64,000 nt of DNA from Erysipelothrix sp. HDW6A (lineage in GTDB: Bacteria > Bacillota_I > Bacilli_A > Erysipelotrichales > Erysipelotrichaceae): positions 372,001 through 436,000 of the forward strand of contig NZ_CP049859.1 of assembly GCF_011400295.1 (NCBI RefSeq). The letters run 5' to 3'. Shown piece after piece: positions 17,990-29,779 of this stretch (position 1 is the first letter of the stretch; every line of letters starts with the position of its first letter). A program made the translations under genes and the position numbers. The notes under the pieces were generated by a model, which was not told the origin of the DNA, did no database searches, and saw nothing but the letters and a program-made list of their open reading frames with translations.

Positions 17990-19120
17990 ATGGCACTAAT
18001 TAATATTGTAAAGTATGAAGGTGAAAGTAATGTATTTGCTTGGAAGTTTCCAAACGATGAGTTGTCAACTAAGTCACAATTAATCGTAAATGAGTCACAA
18101 GTGGCAGTTTTATTCCGTGGAGGTAAAGCATACGACGTATTTGAAGCGGGTCGTCACACTTTAGATACTGCGAATATTCCATTATTGAATAAGATTGTGA
18201 ATTTACCATTTGGTGGAGAGACACCATTTAAAGCAGAAATCTGGTATGTAAACATGGTCCATACATTGGATATCAAATGGGGAACACAAACTCCTGTAAG
18301 TATTCAAGATCCAAAATATGGTATCTATATTCCAATCAGTGCATACGGTCAGTTTGGAATGACAATTAACGATCCAAAAACATTCTTAAAGAAAATGGTT
18401 GGAACCGTACCAAACTTCGGTCGTGAACATATTACGAAATATTTCCGTGGAATGTATACAACACATGTAAAGGATGAAATTTCCACATATCTAATAGAGA
18501 AAAAAATTACGGCTCTTGACCTTGGGGCATATCTAACAGAGTTATCAGACTTTATGAAGCAACAGATGAAAAATGAGTTTGATATGTATGGTATTGAGTT
18601 ATTAAACTTCTATGTAGAGGATATCAGTGCTCCTGAGGATGATGAAGGAGTTATCAGACTTAAGAAAGCATTGTCTAAACGTGCAGAGATGGATATTATT
18701 GGGTATGAGTACACAGAGGAAAGAACATTTGATGCACTTGTAGGAGCTGCTGAGAATGAAGGTTCACTTGGTGGTATGATGGGCGCTGGAGTTGGATTGG
18801 GAATGGGTGGAAGCATTGGTGAAACCTTAGGTTCAGCACTCAATCAAGCAACTGATAAAGTACTCAATAAAGACATAAGAACATGTAGTAACTGTAATCA
18901 AGTGGTAGGGAAAAATGATAAGTTCTGTGGAAATTGTTCTCAGATGTTAAATGATTCAAACCTAAAATGCACTTGTGGTTCAGAAGTTAAAGAAGGTCAA
19001 AAATTCTGTCATGAATGTGGTAAGAGCTTGTTGAATGAATGCAAGCATTGCCAAGCACCACTAAGTCAAGGTGCTAAGTTTTGCCAAGAATGTGGAAAGG
19101 GAGTAGAAAACAATGACTAA
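17990..19120 (+). CDS. SPFH-domain protein with C-terminal zinc ribbons (YdjI-like)
   Basis: A 376-residue cytoplasmic-face protein. Residues about 1-235 match the SPFH/virion-core-protein family (VAVLFRGGKAYDVFEAGRHTL, FKAEIWYVNM, WGTQTPVSIQDPKYGIYIPISAYGQFG, FDMYGIELLNFYVEDIS). A glycine-rich linker (GGMMGAGVGLGMGGSIG) follows. The C-terminus holds three zinc-ribbon units with CxxC pairs (CSNCNQ/FCGNCS, CTCGSE/FCHECG, CKHCQA/FCQECG). The Bacillus subtilis relative YdjI works with YdjG, YdjH and a PspA protein in membrane-stress response. The two genes downstream are plausible counterparts of YdjG/H; no PspA gene is visible here. AAGGAG precedes the start, and the end overlaps the next gene by eight bases. 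Confidence 0.82.
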   Translation: MALINIVKYEGESNVFAWKFPNDELSTKSQLIVNESQVAVLFRGGKAYDVFEAGRHTLDTANIPLLNKIVNLPFGGETPFKAEIWYVNMVHTLDIKWGTQTPVSIQDPKYGIYIPISAYGQFGMTINDPKTFLKKMVGTVPNFGREHITKYFRGMYTTHVKDEISTYLIEKKITALDLGAYLTELSDFMKQQMKNEFDMYGIELLNFYVEDISAPEDDEGVIRLKKALSKRAEMDIIGYEYTEERTFDALVGAAENEGSLGGMMGAGVGLGMGGSIGETLGSALNQATDKVLNKDIRTCSNCNQVVGKNDKFCGNCSQMLNDSNLKCTCGSEVKEGQKFCHECGKSLLNECKHCQAPLSQGAKFCQECGKGVENND

Positions 19121-19478
19121 AAAATCTAACACTCTCATTATCTCAGGAATCATTGTTATTGCTGTAACTGTATTTATTGCTTATCTTACAAATTCACTGA
19201 CAACAAGTCATGTTTATTGGATACTTGCTGCTGAACTTATTACAACAGTATTATCAGCACTGTCATTAAGAACAAACACAGGAATGAAGTATTCTGTATT
19301 ACCTTTACTTCTAATCTATGCAAGTGGAGCAATTCTTTACTCACTCATACTATTGTTTATCTCTGGTAACAGTGAGAAAACTCTGCATATAGGACAAGTT
19401 ATATTTCTTGCGATTACAGCAATTGCATACTTAATAATGAGTACTACTTTCGGTAAGAAAGATATTAGTAAATATTAG
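19113..19478 (+). CDS. Small membrane protein of the SPFH cassette
   Basis: A 121-residue protein made of four predicted membrane helices (about residues 7-25, 32-52, 59-84 and 92-112) with short loops. I do not recognise a family. Its start lies within the end of the SPFH gene (eight-base overlap) and the next gene starts one base after its stop, so all three are translationally coupled. The likely role is a membrane partner of the SPFH/zinc-ribbon protein. Confidence 0.65.
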   Translation: MTKKSNTLIISGIIVIAVTVFIAYLTNSLTTSHVYWILAAELITTVLSALSLRTNTGMKYSVLPLLLIYASGAILYSLILLFISGNSEKTLHIGQVIFLAITAIAYLIMSTTFGKKDISKY

Positions 19479-19479
19479 T

Positions 19480-20034
19480 ATGGCAAAATTAATAGATCGA
19501 AAGAAAGAACTGAGACGCAGTGAATCGGGTAAGGCTCTTAAAAAGAAAACATTACGAAATTTAGGAATCGCTGTCTATCTTTTAGGAATGTTCTCCTGGT
19601 ACAATCAGGCGTTCGGCGATGATTATAGTTATTTCGCAGTCGGATACTATTTCGGTGGAGTACTCATAGTGATTGGTTTAGCGATGGTCTATCGATCAAC
19701 ACGCTTTAATATTCAGGTAGATTTATATAATAAGTACTACTATTGGATTTACCAAAACGAAATGTTTACGCTAGAAGAACTATGTAAAGCGACAAATGAG
19801 AAAGAAAAACAAGTTATTAAAGAAATCAACATGTTGATTAGTGATGGATTTCTAAAGAACATCCACATTAATTTAGCAGATAAGACAATTGAGGGAGCCT
19901 TTGTTACTTCAGTTAGGGAACAAATACTAAGAAAAGTTATCCGATGCAGTGGTTGTGGTGCACGAAATGAAGTTGTTGAAAATGAAACTCGTGAATGTGA
20001 TTACTGTGGACGAAAACTAGTCTACGAAAAATAG
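19480..20034 (+). CDS. Membrane protein with C-terminal zinc ribbon
   Basis: A 184-residue protein. A basic N-terminus (KKELRRSESGKALKKKT) is followed by two hydrophobic helices (about residues 28-44 and 53-70). A charged helical middle part follows with a winged-helix-like look (YYWIYQNEMFTLEELCKATNEKEKQVIKEINMLISDGFL). A C-terminal zinc ribbon has two CxxC pairs (CSGCGARNEV and CDYCGRKL). The layout fits the YdjG/H type partners of SPFH proteins, though I cannot assign it exactly. It is the last gene of the cassette, one base after its neighbour, and ends near a bidirectional terminator. Confidence 0.65.
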   Translation: MAKLIDRKKELRRSESGKALKKKTLRNLGIAVYLLGMFSWYNQAFGDDYSYFAVGYYFGGVLIVIGLAMVYRSTRFNIQVDLYNKYYYWIYQNEMFTLEELCKATNEKEKQVIKEINMLISDGFLKNIHINLADKTIEGAFVTSVREQILRKVIRCSGCGARNEVVENETRECDYCGRKLVYEK

Positions 20035-20045
20035 ATAAATAATAA

Positions 20046-20083
20046 AAAAGAAATAAGGTGGAGTTTATCGCCTTATTTCTTTT
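20046..20083. terminator. Bidirectional terminator between the SPFH cassette and mvaA
   Basis: A stem of about 12-13 bp (20046-20058 with 20071-20083) has a 12-base loop and A/T runs on both sides. It serves the two convergent transcripts and overlaps the mvaA end. Confidence 0.8.
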
Positions 20084-21297
20084 AGTATTAATTCAGCTTT
20101 TTGAAGTGTCATAGGCTTATCTTTGATAAGTCTTCTTACTACTTCTTGAATTTCATTCTCATTTGCACCGGCGTTCATAGCAAGTGATCTCGCATGCATT
20201 CGCATGTGTCCTTTTTGAATACCATCCGTAGTTAGTGCATATAGAGCTGCAAAGTTTTGTGCAAGTCCGATACCTGCAATAAGAGACATAAGCTCTTTGG
20301 CATCACTATAGTCCATGATTTTCTTCGCAAGTGCTGCTTTAGGATGAAGCTTTACAGTTCCCCCAACAGTTCCAATGGCCATAGGAATTGTAATTGAACC
20401 TAGAATATTGCCGTTATCAGCAATACTCCATGTTGTTAAGGGTTGATAGCTACCACTACGACTAGCATAAGCATGAGCGCCTGCTTCTACTGCACGCCAA
20501 TCATTTCCACTAGCTATCACAACAGCATCAATTCCGTTCATGATTCCTTTATTATGAGTTGCAGCTCGATATGGATCGACAGAAGCAAGTTGATAAGCTT
20601 CTTCTAAACGTTGAGCGATGCTTTCAGGGAACCGTAAGGTTTCAGGGTTAATTTCAATTGTAGCTTCCACTAAGCACTCATCAGCTAGGTTGCTAAGAAT
20701 TGCCATTAAGGGTTCGTGGTTATATATTTCCTGGAGGTGAGCTTGTAAGGCCTCTAATATTGTATTAATCATATTTGCACCCATTGCTTCCTGAGTGTCG
20801 ATTGTGACATCTATAATAAAGAATGAGGGCTTATTTTCATTGTGGATTAATCGATGTTTAATAGACTGAACACCACCACCACGATTTACAATTGAAGGAT
20901 AACTACGATTACATAAATCAATCAACTCATCATAGTGGTTGTCAATATACTCTCCATAGTCATATAGAGGACTTGAAAATGCAATTTCTCCACGCATTAA
21001 ACGTGATATCACTTTTGCTTTCAAACCTCCATTACTTGCGAATATTCGAGCGGCATTATTTGCTGCAGCAATAACTGAGGGTTCTTCTGTAACCATAGGT
21101 ATGACATACTCTTTATCATTCATTAGAAAACCAGTAACAACGCCCATTGGTAATTCATAAAGGGTAATGTTGTTTTCTATCATATTTTCTGAGGTGCTTT
21201 CTGGCAGAGGGACATCTAGGTCAAAGTCATAACGACCATTATCTTGAAGTATAGTACGACGTTCTTGAGAACTAAGTTTATAGAATTTTTTATACAT
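20065..21297 (-). CDS. mvaA: Hydroxymethylglutaryl-CoA reductase, class II
   Basis: A 410-residue class II HMG-CoA reductase, the key step of the mevalonate route to isoprenoids. Recognisable segments are the ENMIENNITLYELPMGVVTGF substrate region with the catalytic glutamate, PMVTEEPSVIAAANNAARI, the QEAMGANMINTILEAL segment (DAMGAN-like), GIMNGIDAVVIASGNDWRAVEAG with the catalytic lysine region, and GTVGGTVKLHPKAALA. The true start is at 21297, where GAAAGGA precedes the ATG; an in-frame extension to 21390 would run through the promoter. A -10 TATAAT (minus strand, 21342-21337) and a 16-bp perfect palindrome lie in the leader. It is divergent from ldh. Other mevalonate genes are not in this window. 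Confidence 0.92.
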   Translation of the reverse strand: MYKKFYKLSSQERRTILQDNGRYDFDLDVPLPESTSENMIENNITLYELPMGVVTGFLMNDKEYVIPMVTEEPSVIAAANNAARIFASNGGLKAKVISRLMRGEIAFSSPLYDYGEYIDNHYDELIDLCNRSYPSIVNRGGGVQSIKHRLIHNENKPSFFIIDVTIDTQEAMGANMINTILEALQAHLQEIYNHEPLMAILSNLADECLVEATIEINPETLRFPESIAQRLEEAYQLASVDPYRAATHNKGIMNGIDAVVIASGNDWRAVEAGAHAYASRSGSYQPLTTWSIADNGNILGSITIPMAIGTVGGTVKLHPKAALAKKIMDYSDAKELMSLIAGIGLAQNFAALYALTTDGIQKGHMRMHARSLAMNAGANENEIQEVVRRLIKDKPMTLQKAELILKEIRR

Positions 21298-21314
21298 GAT
21301 GAAAATCCTTTCAC

Positions 21315-21330
21315 AAATACACGTGTATTT
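21315..21330 (-). promoter_or_regulatory. Perfect 16-bp palindrome in the mvaA leader, likely operator
   Basis: AAATACACGTGTATTT is fully self-complementary. It begins about where transcription from the TATAAT at 21342-21337 (minus strand) would start and ends about 18 bases before the mvaA ATG. This is the classic position of a repressor site. Confidence 0.6.
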
Positions 21331-21404
21331 ACACATATTATACATCATTAGAGACATTAAAAATTGATGGATATGATACAATAATTTCATACAGGAGGTT
21401 TATC

Positions 21405-22346
21405 ATGAAAACAAATAAGATTTCGATCGTTGGTGCAGGATTTGTCGGCTCTACCACCGCTTTTGCTCTAATGAATAGTAATATTGCTTCTGAAATAGTA
21501 ATCGTTGATATCAATCACGATAAAGCAGTAGGAGAAGCAATGGACCTTGGACAAGGTCAAGTATTTGTTTCACCAGTAAAGATTATTGCAGGTGATTACC
21601 CAGATACTAAAGATTCAGATATTGTTATTATTACCGCTGGTCTTGCTCAAAAACCAGGAGAAACACGAATCGACTTAGTAAATAGAAATATCGCAATATA
21701 TAAAGAATTAGTTCCAAATATTGTGAAGTACAATCCAGATGCAATTCTACTTGTAGTATCAAACCCAGTAGATATCTTGGCACACATTACTTATAAATTA
21801 TCTGGATTCCCTCAAGAACGTGTTATTGGATCAGGAACAGTACTTGATACAGCACGTTTCCAAGCTATGTTATCTGATAAGTTTAAAGTTGATGCACGTA
21901 ATGTTCACGCAAATATTATTGGAGAACATGGTGATAGCGAAATCGCAACATGGTCACTAGCAACAATTGCTGGACTTACAATTGAACAATATTGCCGTAA
22001 CATGGAAATTGAGTTTAATGAAGAAACTCGTAAAGAAATTACTCATAGCGTAAAAACAGCTGCTTATGAAATTATTAATCGTAAAGGCTATACCAACTAC
22101 GCAGTTGCACTTGCAATTACTCGTATCGTAGAATCAATTTTACGTGATGAAAAATCAATCCTAACAGTATCAACTTACCAAACTGGAGACTATGGTTTAG
22201 AAGATGTTTATATCTCAGTTCCAACGATTGTTGGACGTCGTGGAGTTATTCATACTGTTGAAGTACCATACAGCTCTCAAGAAGTTGATGCACTTAAAGA
22301 ATCAGCAGATATGTTGAAAGATATTATTGCTCAATCAGACTTATAA
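21405..22346 (+). CDS. ldh: L-lactate dehydrogenase
   Basis: A 313-residue NAD-dependent enzyme that reduces pyruvate to L-lactate. The Rossmann loop is [12 protein letters not shown] (about residues 9-20). The specificity segment [15 protein letters not shown] carries the glutamine typical of lactate rather than malate dehydrogenases (residue 82) and a catalytic-loop arginine (88). [22 protein letters not shown] (substrate arginine 151) and the catalytic histidine in IIGEHGDSE (residue 175) are present. AGGAGG precedes the start. The gene is single and ends on a terminator; it is divergent from mvaA. Its presence fits homolactic or mixed fermentation. Confidence 0.95.
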   Translation: MKTNKISIVGAGFVGSTTAFALMNSNIASEIVIVDINHDKAVGEAMDLGQGQVFVSPVKIIAGDYPDTKDSDIVIITAGLAQKPGETRIDLVNRNIAIYKELVPNIVKYNPDAILLVVSNPVDILAHITYKLSGFPQERVIGSGTVLDTARFQAMLSDKFKVDARNVHANIIGEHGDSEIATWSLATIAGLTIEQYCRNMEIEFNEETRKEITHSVKTAAYEIINRKGYTNYAVALAITRIVESILRDEKSILTVSTYQTGDYGLEDVYISVPTIVGRRGVIHTVEVPYSSQEVDALKESADMLKDIIAQSDL

Positions 22347-22380
22347 GAGCTATTTAGTTGATAATTTGTTAAAAAATGTG

Positions 22381-22409
22381 AAAAAAGGCTATTTAATAGT
22401 CTTTTTTTT
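22381..22409 (+). terminator. Terminator after ldh
   Basis: A 12-bp stem with one G-U pair (22381-22392 with 22396-22407), a 3-base loop and eight T residues. Confidence 0.85.
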
Positions 22410-22465
22410 GTACTATGCCTTCATTTCGTGTATAATAATCCAGTTATGCAAAGGACCGGTATTTT

Positions 22466-25440
<2,975 letters not shown>

Positions 25441-25448
25441 ATTATAAG

Positions 25449-25475
25449 CTGAACTCGGATAAGGGTTCAGTTTTT
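25449..25475 (+). terminator. Terminator after tgt
   Basis: The arms CTGAAC and GTTCAG (25449-25454 with 25465-25470) pair and are followed by five T residues. Confidence 0.7.
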
Positions 25476-25545
25476 ATATATAAAATTTAAAAAGTGAGAG
25501 ATGATTTGATAAGATATAGGTATCATTAGAATAAGAGGTATGTAT

Positions 25546-26502
25546 ATGTGGGGTATAATTGCAACATGGCGTATGGCAAAAGAGGGAATCGATAAGTCGG
25601 TACCTATCTTAGAAAAAGGTGGAACGGCTGCCGATGCTGTAGAAGAAGCCATAAAGTATGTAGAAGACTTTCCGTTTTATAAGTCTGTTGGATATGGTGG
25701 ACTGCCTAATGAAGAGATGGAAGTTGAACTTGATGCTGCTTTTATGGATGGCACATCATTAAATATTGGTGCTGTAGCGGCTATAAAAGACTTTGCGAAT
25801 CCTATTTCCATTGCTCGTTCTCTATCAAAATATACGGTAAATAATATGCTAGTAGGATCAGGTGCAGAGAAATACGCTCACAAACAAGGCTTTGAACGAA
25901 AAAACATGTTAACAGACCGTGCGAAAATCCATTATCGAAACCGAGTTAAAGAAAGACAAGAAATGGATATATCACCATACTCGGGTCATGATACTGTAGG
26001 GATGGTCAGTGTTGATAGTTCTGGTCATCTTGTAGCTGGTACATCGACAAGTGGTTTGTTCATGAAAAAGTCAGGTCGAGTGGGAGATTCTCCTATAATT
26101 GGTTCAGGCTTATACGCAGACAGCTCAATTGGTGCTGCAAGTGCAACAGGACTTGGAGAAGATCTAATGAAAGGTGTTGTCTCCTACGAAGTTGTTCGTT
26201 TAATGGGAACTGGTATGAGCCCACAGGAAGCATGTGAGAAAGTTACATTTGACTTGGATAAAAAATTAATTGAGAGACGCGGTCAAGCTGGAGATATTTC
26301 AATCGTTGCTATCAATACAGATGGTGATTGGGGAGCGGCTGCAAATATTGATACTTTTTCTTTCTCAGTAGCAACAGCGACACAAAAGAATACAGTATAC
26401 ACTACGAAACGAGTAGGTAATAAAATGGTTCATGAAGAAGCGTCTCAAGAATGGCTTGAAGATTATCTCACTGAGAGAATGAAGCCATTGGAGGAGAAAT
26501 AA
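25546..26502 (+). CDS. N4-(beta-N-acetylglucosaminyl)-L-asparaginase family hydrolase
   Basis: A 318-residue Ntn-hydrolase of the isoaspartyl peptidase/glycosylasparaginase family. It opens with MWGIIATWRMAKEGI and contains the autocleavage site SGHDTVGMVSVD, where the threonine after HD becomes the N-terminal nucleophile. The following GTSTSGLFMKKSGRVGDSPIIGSGLYAD segment supplies the substrate pocket. The two halves stay associated after self-cleavage. Substrates in bacteria may be isoaspartyl dipeptides or glycosylated asparagine; this cannot be decided here. The ATG at 25546 is spaced properly from AGAGG at 25534-25538, while the ATG at 25540 is too close. It overlaps the following dipeptidase gene by one base (TAATG). 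Confidence 0.87.
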   Translation: MWGIIATWRMAKEGIDKSVPILEKGGTAADAVEEAIKYVEDFPFYKSVGYGGLPNEEMEVELDAAFMDGTSLNIGAVAAIKDFANPISIARSLSKYTVNNMLVGSGAEKYAHKQGFERKNMLTDRAKIHYRNRVKERQEMDISPYSGHDTVGMVSVDSSGHLVAGTSTSGLFMKKSGRVGDSPIIGSGLYADSSIGAASATGLGEDLMKGVVSYEVVRLMGTGMSPQEACEKVTFDLDKKLIERRGQAGDISIVAINTDGDWGAAANIDTFSFSVATATQKNTVYTTKRVGNKMVHEEASQEWLEDYLTERMKPLEEK

Positions 26503-27617
26503 TGATATCGCAAATTCATGAGAAAGTTGAAGTGTTGATGCCCGAGCTTCTTAAGTCTATTCAAGATTTAGTTTCAATTTACTCTGTTGAAGGTGAAGCG
26601 ACAGATAATGCCCCTTATGGGGAAGGACCTATAGAGGCTTTAGACAAAGCTTTAGATATAGCGTCTAAGCTAGGCTTTAAAACTGTAAACATTGATAATA
26701 AAATTGGCTATGCTCAATATGGTGAGGGAAACGAAGACTATTTAGGTATTTTTGGTCATGTTGATGTAGTGCCTCTTGGTGAAGGTTGGACTTATGATCC
26801 ACTTGGTGGAGAGATTGCCAATAATAGAATATATGGTCGTGGTGTTTTAGACAATAAAGGACCGATTCTTGCGAATCTCTATGCATTGTATGCTTTAAAA
26901 GAACTAGGGATAAGATTCCCTATGCCCATTCGAATAGTATTCGGTACCAATGAAGAAACAGGGTTTAAGTGTGTCCAACACTATTTGACACAAGAAAAAC
27001 CACCTGTGTTTGGATGGACTCCAGACTGTAAGTGGCCTGTTGTTTATGGAGAACGTGGTCGTGGTCTGATAAGGATTGTGAACCACACAAATAAAGAAGT
27101 ATTCTATAATTTTATTAATGATTACATTCTATCGAGTCCAAGTAACGGAGTTAAGCTAGGTATCAATGTCCGTGATGAAGACTTTGGTGAAATGATTATG
27201 CGTGGATACAAACTTGGTGTAGATGAAGATGGCCGTGATTATTTTCAAATGTCATTAAGCTATCCTGGAGCTAAGACCATTAAAGAACTTGGAGATATAA
27301 TAGAATGTCACTTGCCAAGTGGTCTAGAGTACAAGCTAGTGCATAACTGGAATCCAGTAATAAACAATAAGGATTCGAAGTATATCGAACCCTTAACACA
27401 AAGTTATGAAGAAATAATGGGATCACGTTTAGAACCAGTCACGACTACTGGAGGAACCTATGCAAAAATAATTCCTAATATTATTGCATATGGACCCAGT
27501 TTCCCTGGGCAAAATGGAATTGCGCATTTGCCAGATGAATGGTTAGATCTTGATGATCTCCTAAACAGTACTAAAATCTATGCAACAGCACTCTATCATT
27601 TGCGTGATATTCTCTAA
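26502..27617 (+). CDS. M20-family (Sapep/PepV-like) metallodipeptidase
   Basis: A 371-residue M20 peptidase. The metal ligands lie in GIFGHVDVVPLGEGW (histidine and catalytic aspartate), GRGVLDNKGPILANL (bridging aspartate), GTNEETGFK (catalytic glutamate pair), the CKWPVVYGERG segment and IAHLPDEWL near the end. It is shorter than typical PepV (about 460 residues), apparently because the middle lid domain is reduced; no frameshift is visible. It probably hydrolyses dipeptides in the cytoplasm. Its coupling to the asparaginase-like gene suggests both serve peptide turnover. Confidence 0.85.
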   Translation: MISQIHEKVEVLMPELLKSIQDLVSIYSVEGEATDNAPYGEGPIEALDKALDIASKLGFKTVNIDNKIGYAQYGEGNEDYLGIFGHVDVVPLGEGWTYDPLGGEIANNRIYGRGVLDNKGPILANLYALYALKELGIRFPMPIRIVFGTNEETGFKCVQHYLTQEKPPVFGWTPDCKWPVVYGERGRGLIRIVNHTNKEVFYNFINDYILSSPSNGVKLGINVRDEDFGEMIMRGYKLGVDEDGRDYFQMSLSYPGAKTIKELGDIIECHLPSGLEYKLVHNWNPVINNKDSKYIEPLTQSYEEIMGSRLEPVTTTGGTYAKIIPNIIAYGPSFPGQNGIAHLPDEWLDLDDLLNSTKIYATALYHLRDIL

Positions 27618-27622
27618 AAAAC

Positions 27623-27648
27623 AAAAGAGCGAAAGCTCTTTTATTTTA
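27623..27648. terminator. Bidirectional terminator between the dipeptidase and MerR genes
   Basis: A perfect 8-bp stem (27623-27630 with 27635-27642) closes on a GAAA tetraloop, with A and T runs on the two sides. Confidence 0.85.
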
Positions 27649-28441
27649 TGACATGAAGTTGTACTTCCGTAATATACTCATCTTCCACATCGGTGTATCG
27701 ATTATCAATGTGGTAGAGTTCAAAAGGAGGATTTGAGAAAGTGTAGTTATTGGCTAGGGCGTAATCCCTAATAAACGTGAAATAGGACTTAGATTGGGAG
27801 TAAGAACCTCTGTAAAATATAGAGAGGTAATCACCTTCTTCCAGTATAAAGTCATACTTGTCATCAGAATTATCGATTAAAAACACCGATTGAAATGCAT
27901 TGGCTACAACTTTGTGGTGCTCAAGAACAGGGATTGCGCCTGTATCAAGATCACCGATTGATACGACATTTTTAATGTTGTCGCGATGAAGTAGTTTAAC
28001 AACCAAATCAGTTTCTGCATCATTATTGATTCGTGTTTCTATCTCTTTACACTGTCTTCGAGGCATTTGAATGTGTTTAATCGTGTCAGTTTCCACGTTG
28101 CGATACGTGTTGATATGTTTAATACGGTTTACTAGTGATACTTTTTTGTTCTTTAGATTAAGAAGTTCCTTCTCAATATGACTTATTTCATGGTCCATTA
28201 TTTCGATGGTATGATCAAGACGAAAATCACTGAGGTAGTCCTTAATTTGGTCGGTACTAAAAGAAAGACTTAAAAGATCTCGTATTATATTTAATCTCGA
28301 TATGTCGTCTAAAGAATAATATCGGTATCCGTTCTCACCACGTTCAGGGGAAATAAGTCCCTTTTTTTCGTAATAGCGAATGGAATCAATCCCAATATTA
28401 TATAAATTAGCAATCTCTTGGATAGTAAATGTCTTTTTCAT
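27641..28441 (-). CDS. MerR-family transcriptional regulator
   Basis: A 266-residue regulator. The N-terminal MerR winged helix reads FTIQEIANLYNIGIDSIRYYEKKGLISPERGENGYRYYSLDDI (about residues 4-46). A long dimerisation coiled coil follows (about 75-115, HEISHIEKELLNLKNKKVSLVNRI). The C-terminal half (about 125-266) looks like a GyrI/BmrR-type ligand-binding domain, the usual arrangement for multidrug or metabolite sensors. It is divergent from a YitT-family gene, and the two promoters share about 70 bases, so regulation of that neighbour and of itself is likely. Confidence 0.85.
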   Translation of the reverse strand: MKKTFTIQEIANLYNIGIDSIRYYEKKGLISPERGENGYRYYSLDDISRLNIIRDLLSLSFSTDQIKDYLSDFRLDHTIEIMDHEISHIEKELLNLKNKKVSLVNRIKHINTYRNVETDTIKHIQMPRRQCKEIETRINNDAETDLVVKLLHRDNIKNVVSIGDLDTGAIPVLEHHKVVANAFQSVFLIDNSDDKYDFILEEGDYLSIFYRGSYSQSKSYFTFIRDYALANNYTFSNPPFELYHIDNRYTDVEDEYITEVQLHVIK

Positions 28442-28513
28442 AGAAATACTCCTTGACTCTAGTATTATACCATAGTTTAAAGTAAGACATGTTCGAAGAA
28501 ATGGGGGATGAAC

Positions 28514-29194
28514 ATGAAACTAGAATTAAATAAAAATCAACTAATTCAAATGATTCTAGGTGCAATGATTCTTTCTTTTGGACTTTATAACATACACCAA
28601 CCATTTAGTATCACTGAAGGAGGAGTACTTGGTGGTATTCTTCTTATAAACTTTTGGTCGGGTATTAATGCGTCTTATTTAGCAATAGCTCTAGATGTAA
28701 TGTGTTATGTATTTGCTTTTAAATACTTGGGAATAAAGTTCATTAAGAAATCATTAATATCAACGGTACTTGTTGCATCGTTTTTGAGACTACAAGAGAT
28801 GTTTCCACCATTAATTAGCGATCTTGTACCTAATACTATGGTTGCAGCAATTCTTGGTGGACTTTGTGTGGGTGTTGGAGTAGGACTCGTTGTGCGTGCT
28901 GGCGGATCATCCGGTGGTGATGATGCCTTAGCGCTGATTATATCTAAGAAGACAGGATGGAAGCTCTCTAAGTCATACCTAATTACAGATTTAAGTGTTC
29001 TAATACTATCACTATCCTACATACCCGTAGTAAATATCGCATATTCACTTATTACCGTCACAATCTCGTCAATATTGATTGATATAGTTACCTCAGTTGA
29101 GACACTACACCCTATGACTTTATTTGAAAAAATGGTAAAATCAAACGAAGTGTCGCAACAAACATTAACTCACAGTAGACAAAAAAATGTGTAA
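28514..29194 (+). CDS. YitT-family (DUF161) membrane protein
   Basis: A 226-residue integral membrane protein with about five helices. YitT-family segments visible are GAMILSFGLYNIHQPFSITEGGVLGG, NTMVAAILGGLCVGVGVGLVVRAGGSSGGDD and LITDLSVLILSLSYI. Most family members carry a C-terminal DUF2179 domain of about 80 residues; this protein ends soon after the last helix, so it is a short form. GGGGG at 28503-28507 supports the ATG at 28514 rather than the one at 28508. The function of the family is unknown. It is divergent from the MerR gene. Confidence 0.85.
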   Translation: MKLELNKNQLIQMILGAMILSFGLYNIHQPFSITEGGVLGGILLINFWSGINASYLAIALDVMCYVFAFKYLGIKFIKKSLISTVLVASFLRLQEMFPPLISDLVPNTMVAAILGGLCVGVGVGLVVRAGGSSGGDDALALIISKKTGWKLSKSYLITDLSVLILSLSYIPVVNIAYSLITVTISSILIDIVTSVETLHPMTLFEKMVKSNEVSQQTLTHSRQKNV

Positions 29195-29256
29195 AAGAGT
29201 GTGATTTCTTGAAATCATCACGTTAATCATGCACAATGTGAGTGTGGAGGTTTTCC

Positions 29257-29696
29257 ATGAATACAAGTAAATCATTAATCAAACAATTTAATTATGATAC
29301 CTTGGTATCGAAAGCACATCTTATTATTATGAATCATGACGGTGAAGTTTTGCTTGTGAAGAATGAAGAAGGGCATATTGCTTACCTTCTACAGAACTTC
29401 TACCTAAAACAACACTTGAGAATTCGTTGCGTAAAACAATGGAAGATAAGTGGAACATTGATATTGGAACCTTAACGCTTCTTGGCGCAGATTCAGGGTA
29501 TACAAATAATCATTTTGAGTTAAATACAATCTACTATACTGAAGATTACTTCACTCAAAAGACATTTGATATGTTTGATGCAGAATCACTTCCAATCGCA
29601 ACAACCCAACAAACAAAAGACATCGTTGCTGCTTATGTTGATGGTGTTAAAGTCCAATTTATGAATTATTTAGCATTACATGGTGATATCTATTAA
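29257..29696 (+). pseudogene. Nudix-like hydrolase, broken by a frameshift
   Basis: Two adjacent frames together make one protein of about 146 residues. The first part (from 29257, after GGAGG) reads SKAHLIIMNHDGEVLLVKNE and breaks off after GHIAY at about 29387-29391. The second frame continues LLPKTTLENSLRKTMEDKW and ends at 29696. Restoring one missing base (a C, giving YLPTELLPKTTLENS) joins them. The layout matches a Nudix fold, but the Nudix box is degenerate (RKTMEDKW in place of REXXEE), so catalytic ability was doubtful even before the break. A sequencing error is possible because three other genes here show similar one-base losses. Confidence 0.6.
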
Positions 29697-29719
29697 CTCG
29701 GTATAGACCGAGTTTTTTT
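29695..29719 (+). terminator. Terminator after the Nudix-like gene
   Basis: A perfect 7-bp stem (29695-29701 with 29708-29714), a 6-base loop and seven T residues. Confidence 0.85.
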
Positions 29720-29779
29720 CATATCATAGAAAAAAGACGGTACTTGTGATAAAATAATGTAGCATTTAGAGGTAATCGT

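Noticed and set aside
21298..21317. A Rex-like site (TTGTGAA, six bases, TTCATCA) before mvaA
   Set aside because: The right half has mismatches and the site lies over the ribosome-binding sequence; not strong enough to call, though a Rex site near ldh would make sense.
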